In this document: piece after piece, positions 35,190 through 43,904 of the stretch
Layout of the letters: the number at the start of each line of letters is the position of its first letter
Position numbering within the stretch: the stretch's first letter is position 1
Source of the DNA: Streptosporangiales bacterium
Lineage (GTDB): Bacteria; Actinomycetota; Actinomycetes; Streptosporangiales; WHST01
Direction of reading: 5' to 3'
NCBI GenBank assembly: GCA_009379825.1
Contig: WHTA01000031.1
Coordinates: 1 to 58,182 of the forward strand
Length of the DNA: 58,182 bases
Translations under genes and position numbers: made by a program
The notes under the pieces: model-generated
Databases searched by the model: none
The model's input: only the letters and a program-made list of their open reading frames with translations
Told to the model about the DNA's origin: nothing

Positions 35190-36587
35190 TCAGACCATCC
35201 GGGAGGAGCGTGGCCGGCCGGCGGCGGCGAGCAGGTCGGCGACCGTCTCCGCGTCCTCCGGCCGCAGCCGCGAGGTGGCCACGCGCAGGTGGTCGCCGCC
35301 GGGGATGGGCGGCAGCGCGAACCGGCTGCCGGGGCCGGCGCCCAGGCCGTGCGAGGCAAGCTCCACGAGCGCCGTGCGCTCGTCGTGTACGGGGACCCAG
35401 AGGGCGAGCCCGTCGCGGGCGTACGTCGGCACGCCCCGGGCCGCGAGCGCGTCCGCCAGCAGCTCTCTGCGCCTGGTGTACTCGCCGGCGGCCTTCGCCA
35501 CCCGGCGGCGCGAGCCGGCGTCGGCGAGCATGGCGGCGAACGCGCCCTGGAGCAGTCGGGACGTCCACACGGCACCGAGTTGGCGGTGGCCGATCGCCCG
35601 CTCCACGATGTCCGCAGCGCCGCCGATCAGCGCCAGCCGCAGGTCCGGGCCGTGTGACTTGCTCCACCCCCGGATGTGCACGACCTGGTCGGGCAGCCGG
35701 GTGCCGAGCGTGACCGGCGGCGTCTGCGCGAGCTCGGGGATCGCGTCGTCCTCGATGACCACCGGTTTGGCCGGGCACTTCGCGATCGCCGTCGCGAGCT
35801 CCTTCGCCCTGGCCGGGGTCAGCGAGCGGCCGTCCGGGCACGCGCAGCGCGGCTGCACGAGCACGGCCGCCGGGTTCTTGGCCAGTGCTGCGCGCAGCTG
35901 CTCGGGCAGCATGCCCTTGTCGTCGCACGGCACCGGCAGCATCTCACCGCCGAGCGCCTCGATGATCTCGATCGCCGTCGCGCTCGTCGGGTTCTCCACC
36001 ACGACGCGGCGACCCGGCTTGATCAGCACCTCGCAGAGCAGGAAGAGCGCGTCGTAGCCGCCGTACGCACAGGTGAGCCGCTGGAACGGGAACGGCCAGG
36101 TCCGTTGCGCGTACTCGACGAGCGGGCCGATGACCTGGTCCGCGTGGTACTCGTTCAGGCCGGTGTCGACGTAGTCGGCCGCGCGGGCCAGCGCGCGCCG
36201 CATGTCCGGCAGGAACTCCGGTTCCGGCACCGCCAGCCGCAGGTCGTAGAGCAGCTCCGCCTTCCTGCCGAGCGCGTTGTCCGGCAGGTACGCGGTGGGG
36301 TCCCAGCCGGTGACGAACGTGCCGCGGCGGCCGAGCGTCTCGATGGTGCCGGCGGAGCTGAGCACCCGCCAGGCCTCCGCGACGGTGGTCGGGCTCATCC
36401 GCAGTGCGGTGGCGAGCGCGCGGACGGTGGGCAGCGCCGTGCCGGCGCGCAGCCGGCCGGTTCGTACCAGGTGGTCGACGCCGGCAGCGATGCCCTTGGC
36501 CGTCGGCTCGTCGATGGCGGCGGCGAGATCGGCCGCCGGGATCCGAGCCGGGCCGAGGGCGTCGGCTGCCGGCGAGTTCGACTCCAC
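35190..36587 (-). CDS. MocR-type GntR regulator with aminotransferase domain
   Basis: This 465-residue protein has an N-terminal GntR winged helix (VRTGRLRAGTALPTVRALAT, MSPTTVAEAWRVLSSAGTIE) joined to a PLP-dependent fold-type-I aminotransferase domain. The PLP lysine lies in RGWSKSHGPDLRLAL; YGGYDALF and QPRCACPDGRSLT are also typical. MocR proteins use PLP-ligand adducts as signals, often for amine, taurine, GABA or vitamin B6 metabolism. It is 38 bases after the nitrilase gene and may be cotranscribed with it, and faces the direct repeats at 35140-35186. Confidence 0.87.
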   Translation of the reverse strand: MESNSPAADALGPARIPAADLAAAIDEPTAKGIAAGVDHLVRTGRLRAGTALPTVRALATALRMSPTTVAEAWRVLSSAGTIETLGRRGTFVTGWDPTAYLPDNALGRKAELLYDLRLAVPEPEFLPDMRRALARAADYVDTGLNEYHADQVIGPLVEYAQRTWPFPFQRLTCAYGGYDALFLLCEVLIKPGRRVVVENPTSATAIEIIEALGGEMLPVPCDDKGMLPEQLRAALAKNPAAVLVQPRCACPDGRSLTPARAKELATAIAKCPAKPVVIEDDAIPELAQTPPVTLGTRLPDQVVHIRGWSKSHGPDLRLALIGGAADIVERAIGHRQLGAVWTSRLLQGAFAAMLADAGSRRRVAKAAGEYTRRRELLADALAARGVPTYARDGLALWVPVHDERTALVELASHGLGAGPGSRFALPPIPGGDHLRVATSRLRPEDAETVADLLAAAGRPRSSRMV

Positions 36588-36625
36588 CTGGGTCCACTAC
36601 CTCCGCGTCACCGCAGGCAGGATGC

Positions 36626-37411
36626 TCAGTGCATCACGACGGAGTACCTGCGGTGTTCGAGTGAGGGTAGCTTGGCGCGGACGGTGCGGACGCGCTCGGC
36701 CTCGACGTGCGCGTAGCAGGTAGTGGTCTCCTCGCCGGCGCCGGCGACGATCACGCCGAACGGGTCGATCACCTGGCTGTTGCCGCTGTTGCGTGGCCCG
36801 ACCTCGCCGCTGGCCACGATCCAGGTGGTGTTCTCGATCGCCCGCGCCCGCAGCAACGTGTTCCAGTGCTCCTCCTTGTAGAGCCCGCGCACCCAGGCGG
36901 CGGAGATGGTGATCGCCTCCGCGCCGGCGTCGACGAGCACCCGGAACACCTCGGGGAAGCGCAGGTCGTAGCAGGTGAGCACGCCGATCTTCATGCCGTC
37001 GATGTGCACGACAGGTGGCGTGTCCGAGCCAGGCGTCACGTGCTCGGACTCCTGGTTGCCGAGGGCGTCGTAGAGGTGCAGCTTGCGGTACGCGGCGACC
37101 AGCTCACCGTCGTCGACGACGACGTTCGTGTTGTACACGCGGTCCTGCCCACTGGGCTCGTGCACGCCGACGATGACGGCGGTGCCCGTCTCCTTGCTCA
37201 GCTCCCGCAGCCCGGTGACGAACGGGCCGTCCATCGGCTCGGCCGCCGTACGGATGCGCTCGCGGCCCGCCTCGAAGGCCACCATCGCGGCCTCGGGCAG
37301 CACCGCCAGGCGCGCGCCCGCCTCCGCGGCGGAGTGCACGGCCTTGCGGATCTGCTGCAGGTTGGTGTCCTTGTCCTCGGACACGTCGAACTGGTGGGCG
37401 GCGACGTACAT
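36626..37411 (-). CDS. Nitrilase-superfamily carbon-nitrogen hydrolase
   Basis: This 261-residue amidase of the nitrilase superfamily shows the full triad: Glu40 in LAVLPEAAM, Lys110 in AYRKLHLYD and Cys147 in VLTCYDLRFPE. This length and motif set fit omega-amidase, N-carbamoyl amidase or aliphatic amidase branches. It begins 13 bases after the ABC ATPase gene and so belongs to the transporter operon. With the creatininase-family gene, it suggests hydrolysis of an imported amide or ureido compound. Confidence 0.85.
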   Translation of the reverse strand: MYVAAHQFDVSEDKDTNLQQIRKAVHSAAEAGARLAVLPEAAMVAFEAGRERIRTAAEPMDGPFVTGLRELSKETGTAVIVGVHEPSGQDRVYNTNVVVDDGELVAAYRKLHLYDALGNQESEHVTPGSDTPPVVHIDGMKIGVLTCYDLRFPEVFRVLVDAGAEAITISAAWVRGLYKEEHWNTLLRARAIENTTWIVASGEVGPRNSGNSQVIDPFGVIVAGAGEETTTCYAHVEAERVRTVRAKLPSLEHRRYSVVMH

Positions 37412-37424
37412 CGCGGTTCTCCTT

Positions 37425-38453
37425 CTAGCTGGCCGGTGCTGCGGGTGTGGTGGACACGGGACGTTCTGGGTGGTGGCACGCGACCTGGTGCCCGGCGGGG
37501 CCGACCAGTGGCGGCTCCTCGGTGGCGCAGATCTCCGTCGCCTTCCAGCACCTGGTGCGGAACCGGCAGCCGCTCGGCGGGTTCGTCGGCTTCGGCACGT
37601 CGCCGCTGAGCACGACCCGTTGCCGCTCGCGTTCGAGCTTCGGGTCGGGCGCGGGCACCGCGGACAGCAGCGCCGTCGTGTACGGGTGGGCCGGCGGCTC
37701 GTACACCGCGTCGGCGTCGCCGAGCTCGACGATCTTGCCGAGGTACATGACCGCGATCCGGTCGCTGATGTGGTGCACGACGGAGAGGTCGTGCGCGATG
37801 AACAGGTACGCGAGGTCGTGCGCCCGCTGCAGCTCGTCGAGCAGATTGAGCACGCCGGCCTGCACCGAGACGTCGAGCGCGGAGACCGGTTCGTCGAGGA
37901 TCAGCAGGTCGGGCTGCAACGCCAGCGCCCTGGCGATGCCTATCCGTTGCCGCTGCCCGCCGGAGAACTCGTGCGGGTAGCGGGACGCGTGGTCGGCCTC
38001 CAGACCCACCTCGGTGAGCAGCTTGGCCACCGTCTCGCGGCCGGTGCTGCCGTTCCACCTGCCGTGGATCTTCAGCGGCTCCGCGACCAGGTCGCCGACG
38101 GACAGCCGTGGGTTCAGCGAGGCGAACGGGTCCTGGAACACCATCTGCGCACGGGCGCACAGTGCACGGGTGCTGCCGTAGCTGCGGCCCAGGATCTCCT
38201 CGCCGCAGATCCGGACGGTTCCCGCGGCGCCCTTCTCCAGGCCGAGCACGCTGCGGCCGAGCGTCGACTTACCGCAGCCGGACTCGCCGACCACGCCGAC
38301 GGTCTCGGCCCCGTGCACGGTCAGCGAGACCGACGACACCGCATGCACCGTGCCGCGGGGCCGGCCGAGGACGTCATACGGCGGGGCCGGGTAGGTGGTG
38401 ACCAGATCCTCGACGGCGAGGACCGGTGTCGCTGTGACCGTCGTTGTGCTCAC
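37425..38453 (-). CDS. Oligopeptide-type ABC transporter ATP-binding protein (DppF/OppF-like)
   Basis: This 342-residue ATPase has Walker A GESGCGKST, signature HEFSGGQRQRIGIARAL, Walker B LLILDEPVSALD and the C-terminal oligopeptide-transporter extension with its cysteines (SGCRFRTRCWKATEIC) seen in Dpp/Opp ATPases. GTG 38453 overlaps the DppD-like gene by 4 bp. The pair energises the permeases encoded upstream. Confidence 0.92.
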   Translation of the reverse strand: MSTTTVTATPVLAVEDLVTTYPAPPYDVLGRPRGTVHAVSSVSLTVHGAETVGVVGESGCGKSTLGRSVLGLEKGAAGTVRICGEEILGRSYGSTRALCARAQMVFQDPFASLNPRLSVGDLVAEPLKIHGRWNGSTGRETVAKLLTEVGLEADHASRYPHEFSGGQRQRIGIARALALQPDLLILDEPVSALDVSVQAGVLNLLDELQRAHDLAYLFIAHDLSVVHHISDRIAVMYLGKIVELGDADAVYEPPAHPYTTALLSAVPAPDPKLERERQRVVLSGDVPKPTNPPSGCRFRTRCWKATEICATEEPPLVGPAGHQVACHHPERPVSTTPAAPAS

Positions 38454-39439
38454 GGCTGGCCTCCCGAGTCCGGGTGATGGCAGGCCGCCAGGTGGGCGTC
38501 GGACACCTGCGTGAGCGCGGGCTCTTCCGCGGTGCAGACGTCGTCGGCCTTCTGACAGCGGGGTGCGAACGGGCAGCCGGCCGGCAGCCGGCTCATCGAC
38601 GGGGGCTGACCGGGGATGGGGTGCAGCGCCTCCCGGCGGCTCGCGGCGCCCGGCAGCGCATGCAGTAGCGCCGTGGTGTACGGCATGGCCGGGTGCGCGA
38701 ACAGGTCGTCGACGGTCGCCAGCTCCACCGGGCGCCCCGCGTACATCACGATGACCCGGTCGGCGACCCGCGCGATCACACCGAGGTCGTGGGTGATGAG
38801 GAGCACGCCGACGCCCAGCCGCTCCCGCAGCGACAGCACCAGCTCGAGCACCTGCGCCTGCACCGTGACGTCGAGCGCGGTCGTGGGTTCGTCGGCGACG
38901 AGCACGGCCGGGTCGTTGACGAGCGCCATCGCCACGACCACGCGCTGGCGCATCCCGCCGGAGTACTCGTGCGGGTAGGCACGTGCGCGCGTCGCGGCGT
39001 CCGGGATGCCGACCAGGTCGAGCATCTCCACCGCACGCTCGTACGCCTCCTCCTTGGATGCGCCCCTGTGGTGCGCCCGGTACGCCTCGGCGATCTGGGC
39101 GCCGACCCGTACCACCGGGTTGAGCGCCGTCATCGGGTCCTGGTAGATCATGGCGATCCGGTTGCCGCGCTGCGCGTCCAGGTCGGCGCGGGTCAGCCGG
39201 GTCAGGTCGACGTCGTCGAGGTACGCGCCGCCGCGCACGGTGGCGTTGTCGGGCAGCAGGCCGAGCAGCGCCAGGCTCGCGGTGGACTTGCCCGACCCGG
39301 ACTCGCCGACGATGCCGACGATCTCGCCGCGGCGCAGCTCCAGGTCGAGCCCGCGCACCGCCCGCACCTCGCCGCCTTCGGTGTGGAACGAGACATGTAG
39401 GTCGTCGACCCGCAGGATGACGTCCTGGTCGGTGGTCAC
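38450..39439 (-). CDS. Oligopeptide-type ABC transporter ATP-binding protein (DppD/OppD-like)
   Basis: This ATPase of about 329 residues has Walker A GESGSGKSTAS, signature HEYSGGMRQRVVVAMAL, DEPTTALDVTVQAQ and the C-terminal CPFAPRCQKADDVC segment that can bind an Fe-S cluster in some homologues. GTG 39439 gives a 4-bp overlap with the creatininase-family gene and is preferred to ATG 39457, which would overlap by 22 bases. It works with DppF, DppB, DppC and the binding lipoprotein of the same operon. Confidence 0.9.
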   Translation of the reverse strand: MTTDQDVILRVDDLHVSFHTEGGEVRAVRGLDLELRRGEIVGIVGESGSGKSTASLALLGLLPDNATVRGGAYLDDVDLTRLTRADLDAQRGNRIAMIYQDPMTALNPVVRVGAQIAEAYRAHHRGASKEEAYERAVEMLDLVGIPDAATRARAYPHEYSGGMRQRVVVAMALVNDPAVLVADEPTTALDVTVQAQVLELVLSLRERLGVGVLLITHDLGVIARVADRVIVMYAGRPVELATVDDLFAHPAMPYTTALLHALPGAASRREALHPIPGQPPSMSRLPAGCPFAPRCQKADDVCTAEEPALTQVSDAHLAACHHPDSGGQP

Positions 39440-40254
39440 TCCGGTTGCTGTGCCCATGAGGTGTCCTTGGTGTTCGCGTCGAACTCGCGGACGAACGCGG
39501 TGCAGAAGCCGATCACCCGCTCCACCCAGACCTTGCCGGTCTCCTCGCTGGCGACCGAGGTGTCGCCGCTGACACCGCTTCGGCTCACGTCGGAGAAGTC
39601 CCAGTAGACCGTGCCCGGCACGTCGTAACCGGGTACGGCGACGCCGTTGTAGCTGTGCGGCCGCCAGCCCTCGATGCCCTGCAGCTCACCGCCTTCGATG
39701 CGGTCGTGCTGCACCTGCTCGGGGAACATCACGAGCATCGCCGACAGCTCGGGCTCAGCGCCGTGCCCGTAGACCTTGTCCGGGTCGTCGTACGCCGAGC
39801 GCATCAGCTGGTAGCCGAGCTGCCACGGGTAGAGCGAGCCCATCAGGATGCCGTGCTTGGTGCGCATCTCGAACGCGGCCGCCATCACCGACGCCTGGTT
39901 GCCGCCGTTGTTGTCGACGAACACCAGGCGGCGGAAGCCGTGCGACACCAAGCCTTCGCAGATGTCGACCATGACCGCCGTGAGGGTCTCCCTGCGCAGG
40001 CTGAGCGTGCCTGCGTACGCGGCGAACATGGGGGAGTGGCCGTAGTTCATCACCGGTGCGACGAGCGCGCCGGTCGCGGCGGCGACCTGCTTCGCGACGT
40101 GGTCGGCGACGATCGCGTCCTCGTGCAACGGTAGGTGCGGGCCGTGCTGCTCGATGGCGCCGACGGGGATGAGGACGACGGGGTTGTCCGCTGCCGCCTC
40201 TCGAGCTTCCGTCCACGACATCCTGCCGAGCTCGTAGGTGCGCGGGTTGGTCAT
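39436..40254 (-). CDS. Creatininase-family amidohydrolase
   Basis: This 272-residue metalloenzyme has the metal-binding motif IPVGAIEQHGPHLPLHEDAI, then VMNYGHSPMF, FVDNNGGNQAS and a C-terminal HGAEPELSAM motif with Glu/His ligands. The family includes creatininase, formamidopyrimidine hydrolase (ArfB) and mycofactocin protein E-like peptidases, and opens cyclic amides or formamides. Its place inside the ABC transporter operon, between a permease and an ATPase gene, suggests it acts on the transported solute. The substrate cannot be read from sequence. Confidence 0.85.
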   Translation of the reverse strand: MTNPRTYELGRMSWTEAREAAADNPVVLIPVGAIEQHGPHLPLHEDAIVADHVAKQVAAATGALVAPVMNYGHSPMFAAYAGTLSLRRETLTAVMVDICEGLVSHGFRRLVFVDNNGGNQASVMAAAFEMRTKHGILMGSLYPWQLGYQLMRSAYDDPDKVYGHGAEPELSAMLVMFPEQVQHDRIEGGELQGIEGWRPHSYNGVAVPGYDVPGTVYWDFSDVSRSGVSGDTSVASEETGKVWVERVIGFCTAFVREFDANTKDTSWAQQPE

Positions 40255-40272
40255 TGCGTGTCTCCTGTCGGG

Positions 40273-41142
40273 TCAGTGGCGACGGCGTGGGTCGAACACG
40301 TCACGGAGGCCGTCACCGAGCACGTTCAGCGCGAGCACGGTGATGGCGATGACGACGGCTGGAGCGATGAGCAGCATCGGCCGCACCTCGAGGAAGTCAC
40401 GGCCGGTGGCGATCAGGCTGCCCCACGACGGCAGCGGCGGCTGCGCGCCGAGACCGAGGAAGCTCAGCCCGGACTCGATCTGGATGGCGAACCCGAGGCT
40501 CAGCGACGTCTGCACGAGGATCGGTGCCGTGACGTTGGGGAGCACGCTCTTCGCCAGGATCCGCAGCGAGCCCGAGCCCATCGAGCGGGCCGCCGTGACG
40601 TACTCCATCTTCGCCACCGAGAGCACCGCGCCGTAGACGATGCGCGCGAACCGTGGGACGTAGAGCACCCCGATGATGATCACTACGTTGCGCAGCTCGG
40701 GACCGAGGGCGGCGACCGCGGCGACGGCGAGCACGACCGGCGGGAACGACAGCAGGATGTCCATGCCCCGCATGGTGACGGTCTCCGTCGCACCGCGGAA
40801 GTACCCGGCGACCAGACCGATGAGGGTGCCGAAGAAGACGGCGATCGCGACGGCCAGCACGGAGACGCCGAGCGACACCCGGCTGCCGTGGATCAGCCGG
40901 GAGAGTACGTCCCTGCCGAAGTCGTCGGTGCCGATCCAGCCGACGCTGCCGGCCGCGGACAGCGGCAGCCCCACCGGGTCGCGGTAGTCGTACGGTGCGA
41001 TCCACGGGGCGAACAGCGCGAGCAGGCCGACGACCACGAGCACCGCGCCGCAGACGGCGACCCGGCGGTTGCGCAGCATCCGCCGCGCCATCCCGGTGCT
41101 CTGCCCGGTGAGTACGGGGAGCTGGATCGTGGTGGCACTCAT
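40273..41142 (-). CDS. ABC transporter permease (DppC/OppC-like)
   Basis: This 289-residue inner-membrane permease has an N-terminal helix followed by the typical DppC segment GTDDFGRDVLSRLIHGSRVS and the cytoplasmic coupling loop EYVTAARSMGSGSLRILAKS that contacts the ATPases. ATG 41142 overlaps the DppB-like stop by 4 bp. Confidence 0.9.
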   Translation of the reverse strand: MSATTIQLPVLTGQSTGMARRMLRNRRVAVCGAVLVVVGLLALFAPWIAPYDYRDPVGLPLSAAGSVGWIGTDDFGRDVLSRLIHGSRVSLGVSVLAVAIAVFFGTLIGLVAGYFRGATETVTMRGMDILLSFPPVVLAVAAVAALGPELRNVVIIIGVLYVPRFARIVYGAVLSVAKMEYVTAARSMGSGSLRILAKSVLPNVTAPILVQTSLSLGFAIQIESGLSFLGLGAQPPLPSWGSLIATGRDFLEVRPMLLIAPAVVIAITVLALNVLGDGLRDVFDPRRRH

Positions 41143-42086
41143 GTCGAGACTCCGATCCGCGGGTCGATGAGCCGGTACGCGACGTCGACGGCCAGGTTGA
41201 TGAGGATGGTCAGCGCTGCGATCACCAGCACGACGCCCTGGATCACCGGGTAGTCCCGCGACTCCACGCCGGACATCAGCAGCGAGCTGAGCCCCGGCCA
41301 GCCGAAGATCGTCTCCACGATGACCGTGCCACCGAGCAGCGTCGCAAGCTCGAGGCCGACAACGCTGGTCACCGGGTTCATCGAGTTGCGCAGTGCGTGG
41401 GCGACCACCACGCGGCGCTCACCGATGCCCTTGCCCCGCGCCGTCCGTACGAAGTCGGAGGAGAGCACCTCCAACATGGCGGACCTGGTCATCCGCACCA
41501 CGACGGCCGTCGTGCTCGCGGCGAGCGTCACCACAGGGAGCACGATCAGCCTGAGGTGGGTGAGCGGATCCTCGGTGAACGTCACGAACCGGGTCGGCGG
41601 CAGGACGGGGATGGTCACGCTGAACAGCAGCACGAGCAGGGTGCCCAGCACGAACACCGGCAATGAGAGCCCGACCACCGCGGTGGACGTGATGACGTAG
41701 TCGTGCGCCCGGTCCGCGCGGCGGGCCGCGGCGACGCCGAGCGGGATGCCGATGACCACCGCGAGGAGCACGCTGAGCAGCACGAGCTCCAGCGTGTTGC
41801 CGAAGCGCAGGCCGATGTCGGTGAGCACCGGTCGGCCGCTGATCAGGCTCTCGCCGAGCGAGCCGCGGAACAGGTCGGCCCAGAACTGGCCGAACTGCAC
41901 GAGCAACGGCTGGTCCAGGCCGAGCTTTGCGTGGATCTCGGCGACCTGTTCCTTGGTGGCCGTGTCACCCAGGGCCGCGCGTGCGGGGTCGCCGGGAATG
42001 AGTCGTACCACGACGAAGATCAACGAGCCCGCGATGAACAGCTGCACGAGCAGCAGGCCGAGCCGGCGGATCAGGAAAGTTCCCAT
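41139..42086 (-). CDS. ABC transporter permease (DppB/OppB-like)
   Basis: This 315-residue permease has six predicted helices and starts MGTFLIRRLGLLLVQLF, as in DppB. The family extracytoplasmic segment with FRGSLGESL and the coupling loop DFVRTARGKGIGERRVVVAH are present. ATG 42086 lies five bases after the binding-protein stop. It forms the membrane channel together with the DppC-like subunit. Confidence 0.9.
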   Translation of the reverse strand: MGTFLIRRLGLLLVQLFIAGSLIFVVVRLIPGDPARAALGDTATKEQVAEIHAKLGLDQPLLVQFGQFWADLFRGSLGESLISGRPVLTDIGLRFGNTLELVLLSVLLAVVIGIPLGVAAARRADRAHDYVITSTAVVGLSLPVFVLGTLLVLLFSVTIPVLPPTRFVTFTEDPLTHLRLIVLPVVTLAASTTAVVVRMTRSAMLEVLSSDFVRTARGKGIGERRVVVAHALRNSMNPVTSVVGLELATLLGGTVIVETIFGWPGLSSLLMSGVESRDYPVIQGVVLVIAALTILINLAVDVAYRLIDPRIGVST

Positions 42087-42091
42087 CGCTG

Positions 42092-43699
42092 TTATTCCCG
42101 CCTCTCCAGCCACACCTTGCGTAGCGCCGTCTGGGTCCAGGCGCCCTTCCGCGGGTGCGCGTAGCCCTTGACGTAGTCGCGCATTGCCTCGGCCTGCACC
42201 CGGCGCACGGTGTACGTCCACGGCAGCAGGTCGAGGGTGCGGTTCTCCACCTCGCGGTAGATGTCGGCGCGCTTGCCCTCGTCGGTCTCCCTGCGTCCCT
42301 GGGCGAGCAGCGAGTCGATGCGCTCGTCCTTGAACTCCAGGTACTGCGCGTTGGGGCTGTCGGAGCCGAGCACGACACTCAGCGCGTCCGGGTCGCTGTG
42401 CTCGATGGCGGTGCCCCACGCGTGCGTGGGGAACGTCTTCGCCTCGACGGTCTTCCTGAACGTCAGCCACTCCTGGCGTACGAGCTTCGTGTCCTCGCCG
42501 GAACCGCGCAGCGACGGCAGCATGCCCTGAGCCGGCCGGTCGATGACCGAGTACGAGCTGGTGGTGACCATGTCGATGTCGAGCTTGCCGAAACCGGCCT
42601 TGCGCAGCAGGCTCTTCGCGCGGTCCGGGTCGTAGGGGTACCTGTCGGCGAGGTCCGGGTCGTACCCGAGCATGCCCTTGGCGAGCAGGCCGCCGGTCAT
42701 CGGCTCGCCGTGGTCGAGGAACGCGGTCTGTAGCACGGCCTTGCGGTCGATGCCGTACGCGAACGCCTGCCTGACCCGGATGTCGCGCAGTGGCTTGCGG
42801 CCGAGCACGAAACCTACGTAGCCGAAACCGAACGTGCTGTCCGAGGCGATGCGCACACCGCGGGCCTTCGTCAGTACGTCCAGGTGCGTGGGCGGCACGT
42901 AGTCGATGAAGTCGACGACCGCACTGCGCAGTGCGCTGACCCGTGCGTAGTCGTCCTCCATCGGGAGGAACTGGATGCCGTTGAGGTACGGCAGGCCGTC
43001 CTCGAAGTACTCGTCGAACCGCTTCAGCGTGATGCTCACGCCCGGTACGCGTTCGACGAGCCGGAACGGACCAGTGCCCATCGTCTGCGTACGCGGGTCG
43101 ACGCCCTTCTCGATCCACGCCTTCGACACGATCGGCGAGCTGGCGGACGCCAGCGCGTGTGGCAGCACGACGTTCGGCTGGCGCAGGTGGAAAACCACCT
43201 TGTCGGCGCCGATCGCCTCGACCCGCGTGACGTCGGCGTACTGCGACGCGTCGGTCGCGGCGGTCTTCTCGTCCATGATGCGCTCGATCGTGAACACCAC
43301 GTCGTCGACGGTGAGGGTCGAGCCGTCGTGGAACTTGACGCCGCGGTGGATGGTGACCTCGTAGGTCTTCGGGTCGCTGAAGCCGAAGTCCGTGGCGAGG
43401 TCGCCGACGATGTCGCCGTTGTCGTCGTACTTCAGCAGCGAGTTGTAGATGAGCTGCTTGACGGTGTTGGACGCGGAGCCGGTGCTGACATGCGGCTCGA
43501 GGTCACTGGTGTCCGTGGACAGCCCGTAACGCAACACGCCGCCGCGGTTGGGTTTGCCCGCGGCACGTTCGGTGAGCTCGTCGCTGACGACGGACGGGTC
43601 GGTGGGGTTGACGCAGCCGCTGAGCGCGCCCATCACCCCGAGAGCGGCGGAGCCGCGGAGTAACGCTCGGCGGTTGAAGATCGGAGAGGAGTCGTGCAT
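42092..43699 (-). CDS. Peptide/opine-type ABC transporter substrate-binding lipoprotein
   Basis: This 535-residue SBP_bac_5 protein carries a Tat-like lipoprotein signal (FNRRALLRGSAALGVMGALSGC). The family signature region is VTIHRGVKFHDGSTLTVDDVVFTIER, shown here as VTIHRGVKFHDGS and LTVDDVVFTIERIMD. Members bind peptides, opines, nickel or other solutes. It is the first gene of the ABC operon, with a promoter region containing repeats at 43741-43783. Confidence 0.9.
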   Translation of the reverse strand: MHDSSPIFNRRALLRGSAALGVMGALSGCVNPTDPSVVSDELTERAAGKPNRGGVLRYGLSTDTSDLEPHVSTGSASNTVKQLIYNSLLKYDDNGDIVGDLATDFGFSDPKTYEVTIHRGVKFHDGSTLTVDDVVFTIERIMDEKTAATDASQYADVTRVEAIGADKVVFHLRQPNVVLPHALASASSPIVSKAWIEKGVDPRTQTMGTGPFRLVERVPGVSITLKRFDEYFEDGLPYLNGIQFLPMEDDYARVSALRSAVVDFIDYVPPTHLDVLTKARGVRIASDSTFGFGYVGFVLGRKPLRDIRVRQAFAYGIDRKAVLQTAFLDHGEPMTGGLLAKGMLGYDPDLADRYPYDPDRAKSLLRKAGFGKLDIDMVTTSSYSVIDRPAQGMLPSLRGSGEDTKLVRQEWLTFRKTVEAKTFPTHAWGTAIEHSDPDALSVVLGSDSPNAQYLEFKDERIDSLLAQGRRETDEGKRADIYREVENRTLDLLPWTYTVRRVQAEAMRDYVKGYAHPRKGAWTQTALRKVWLERRE

Positions 43700-43740
43700 C
43701 CGCTGCCTCCAGTCGGCGGGATGACGGAGACGACGCTAGT

Positions 43741-43783
43741 GATACAGAAGGGCCGGAACAAGAGCCTATTTGTATCGGAACAA
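43741..43783. promoter_or_regulatory. Repeat-containing promoter region of the ABC operon
   Basis: GATACA (43741-43746) and TGTATC (43771-43776) form a spaced dyad. CGGAACAA occurs twice in direct orientation, at 43754-43761 and 43776-43783, 22 bases apart (about two helical turns). The AT-rich patch sits 42 bases before the binding-protein start. Which regulator binds is unknown. Confidence 0.4.
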
Positions 43784-43856
43784 AATCTGGTCACGCGGCG
43801 CGTTCGGCCGCCGCGGGGTCGGGCTGGCCGGCGGCTGCACCGGCACGACGGCAAGC

Positions 43857-43886
43857 GGCCACGCTGACCAGCTGGTCGGCGTGGCC
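43857..43886. terminator. Hairpin terminator after the ureohydrolase gene
   Basis: GGCCACGC-T-GACCAG/CTGGTC-G-GCGTGGCC can fold over 15 pairs (the T/G position is a wobble pair in one transcript). It begins about 18 bases after the agmatinase-family stop on the minus strand and has no T tract. It separates that operon from the ABC operon promoter. Confidence 0.65.
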
Positions 43887-43904
43887 GTGGCGTGGTCGAC
43901 CGCC

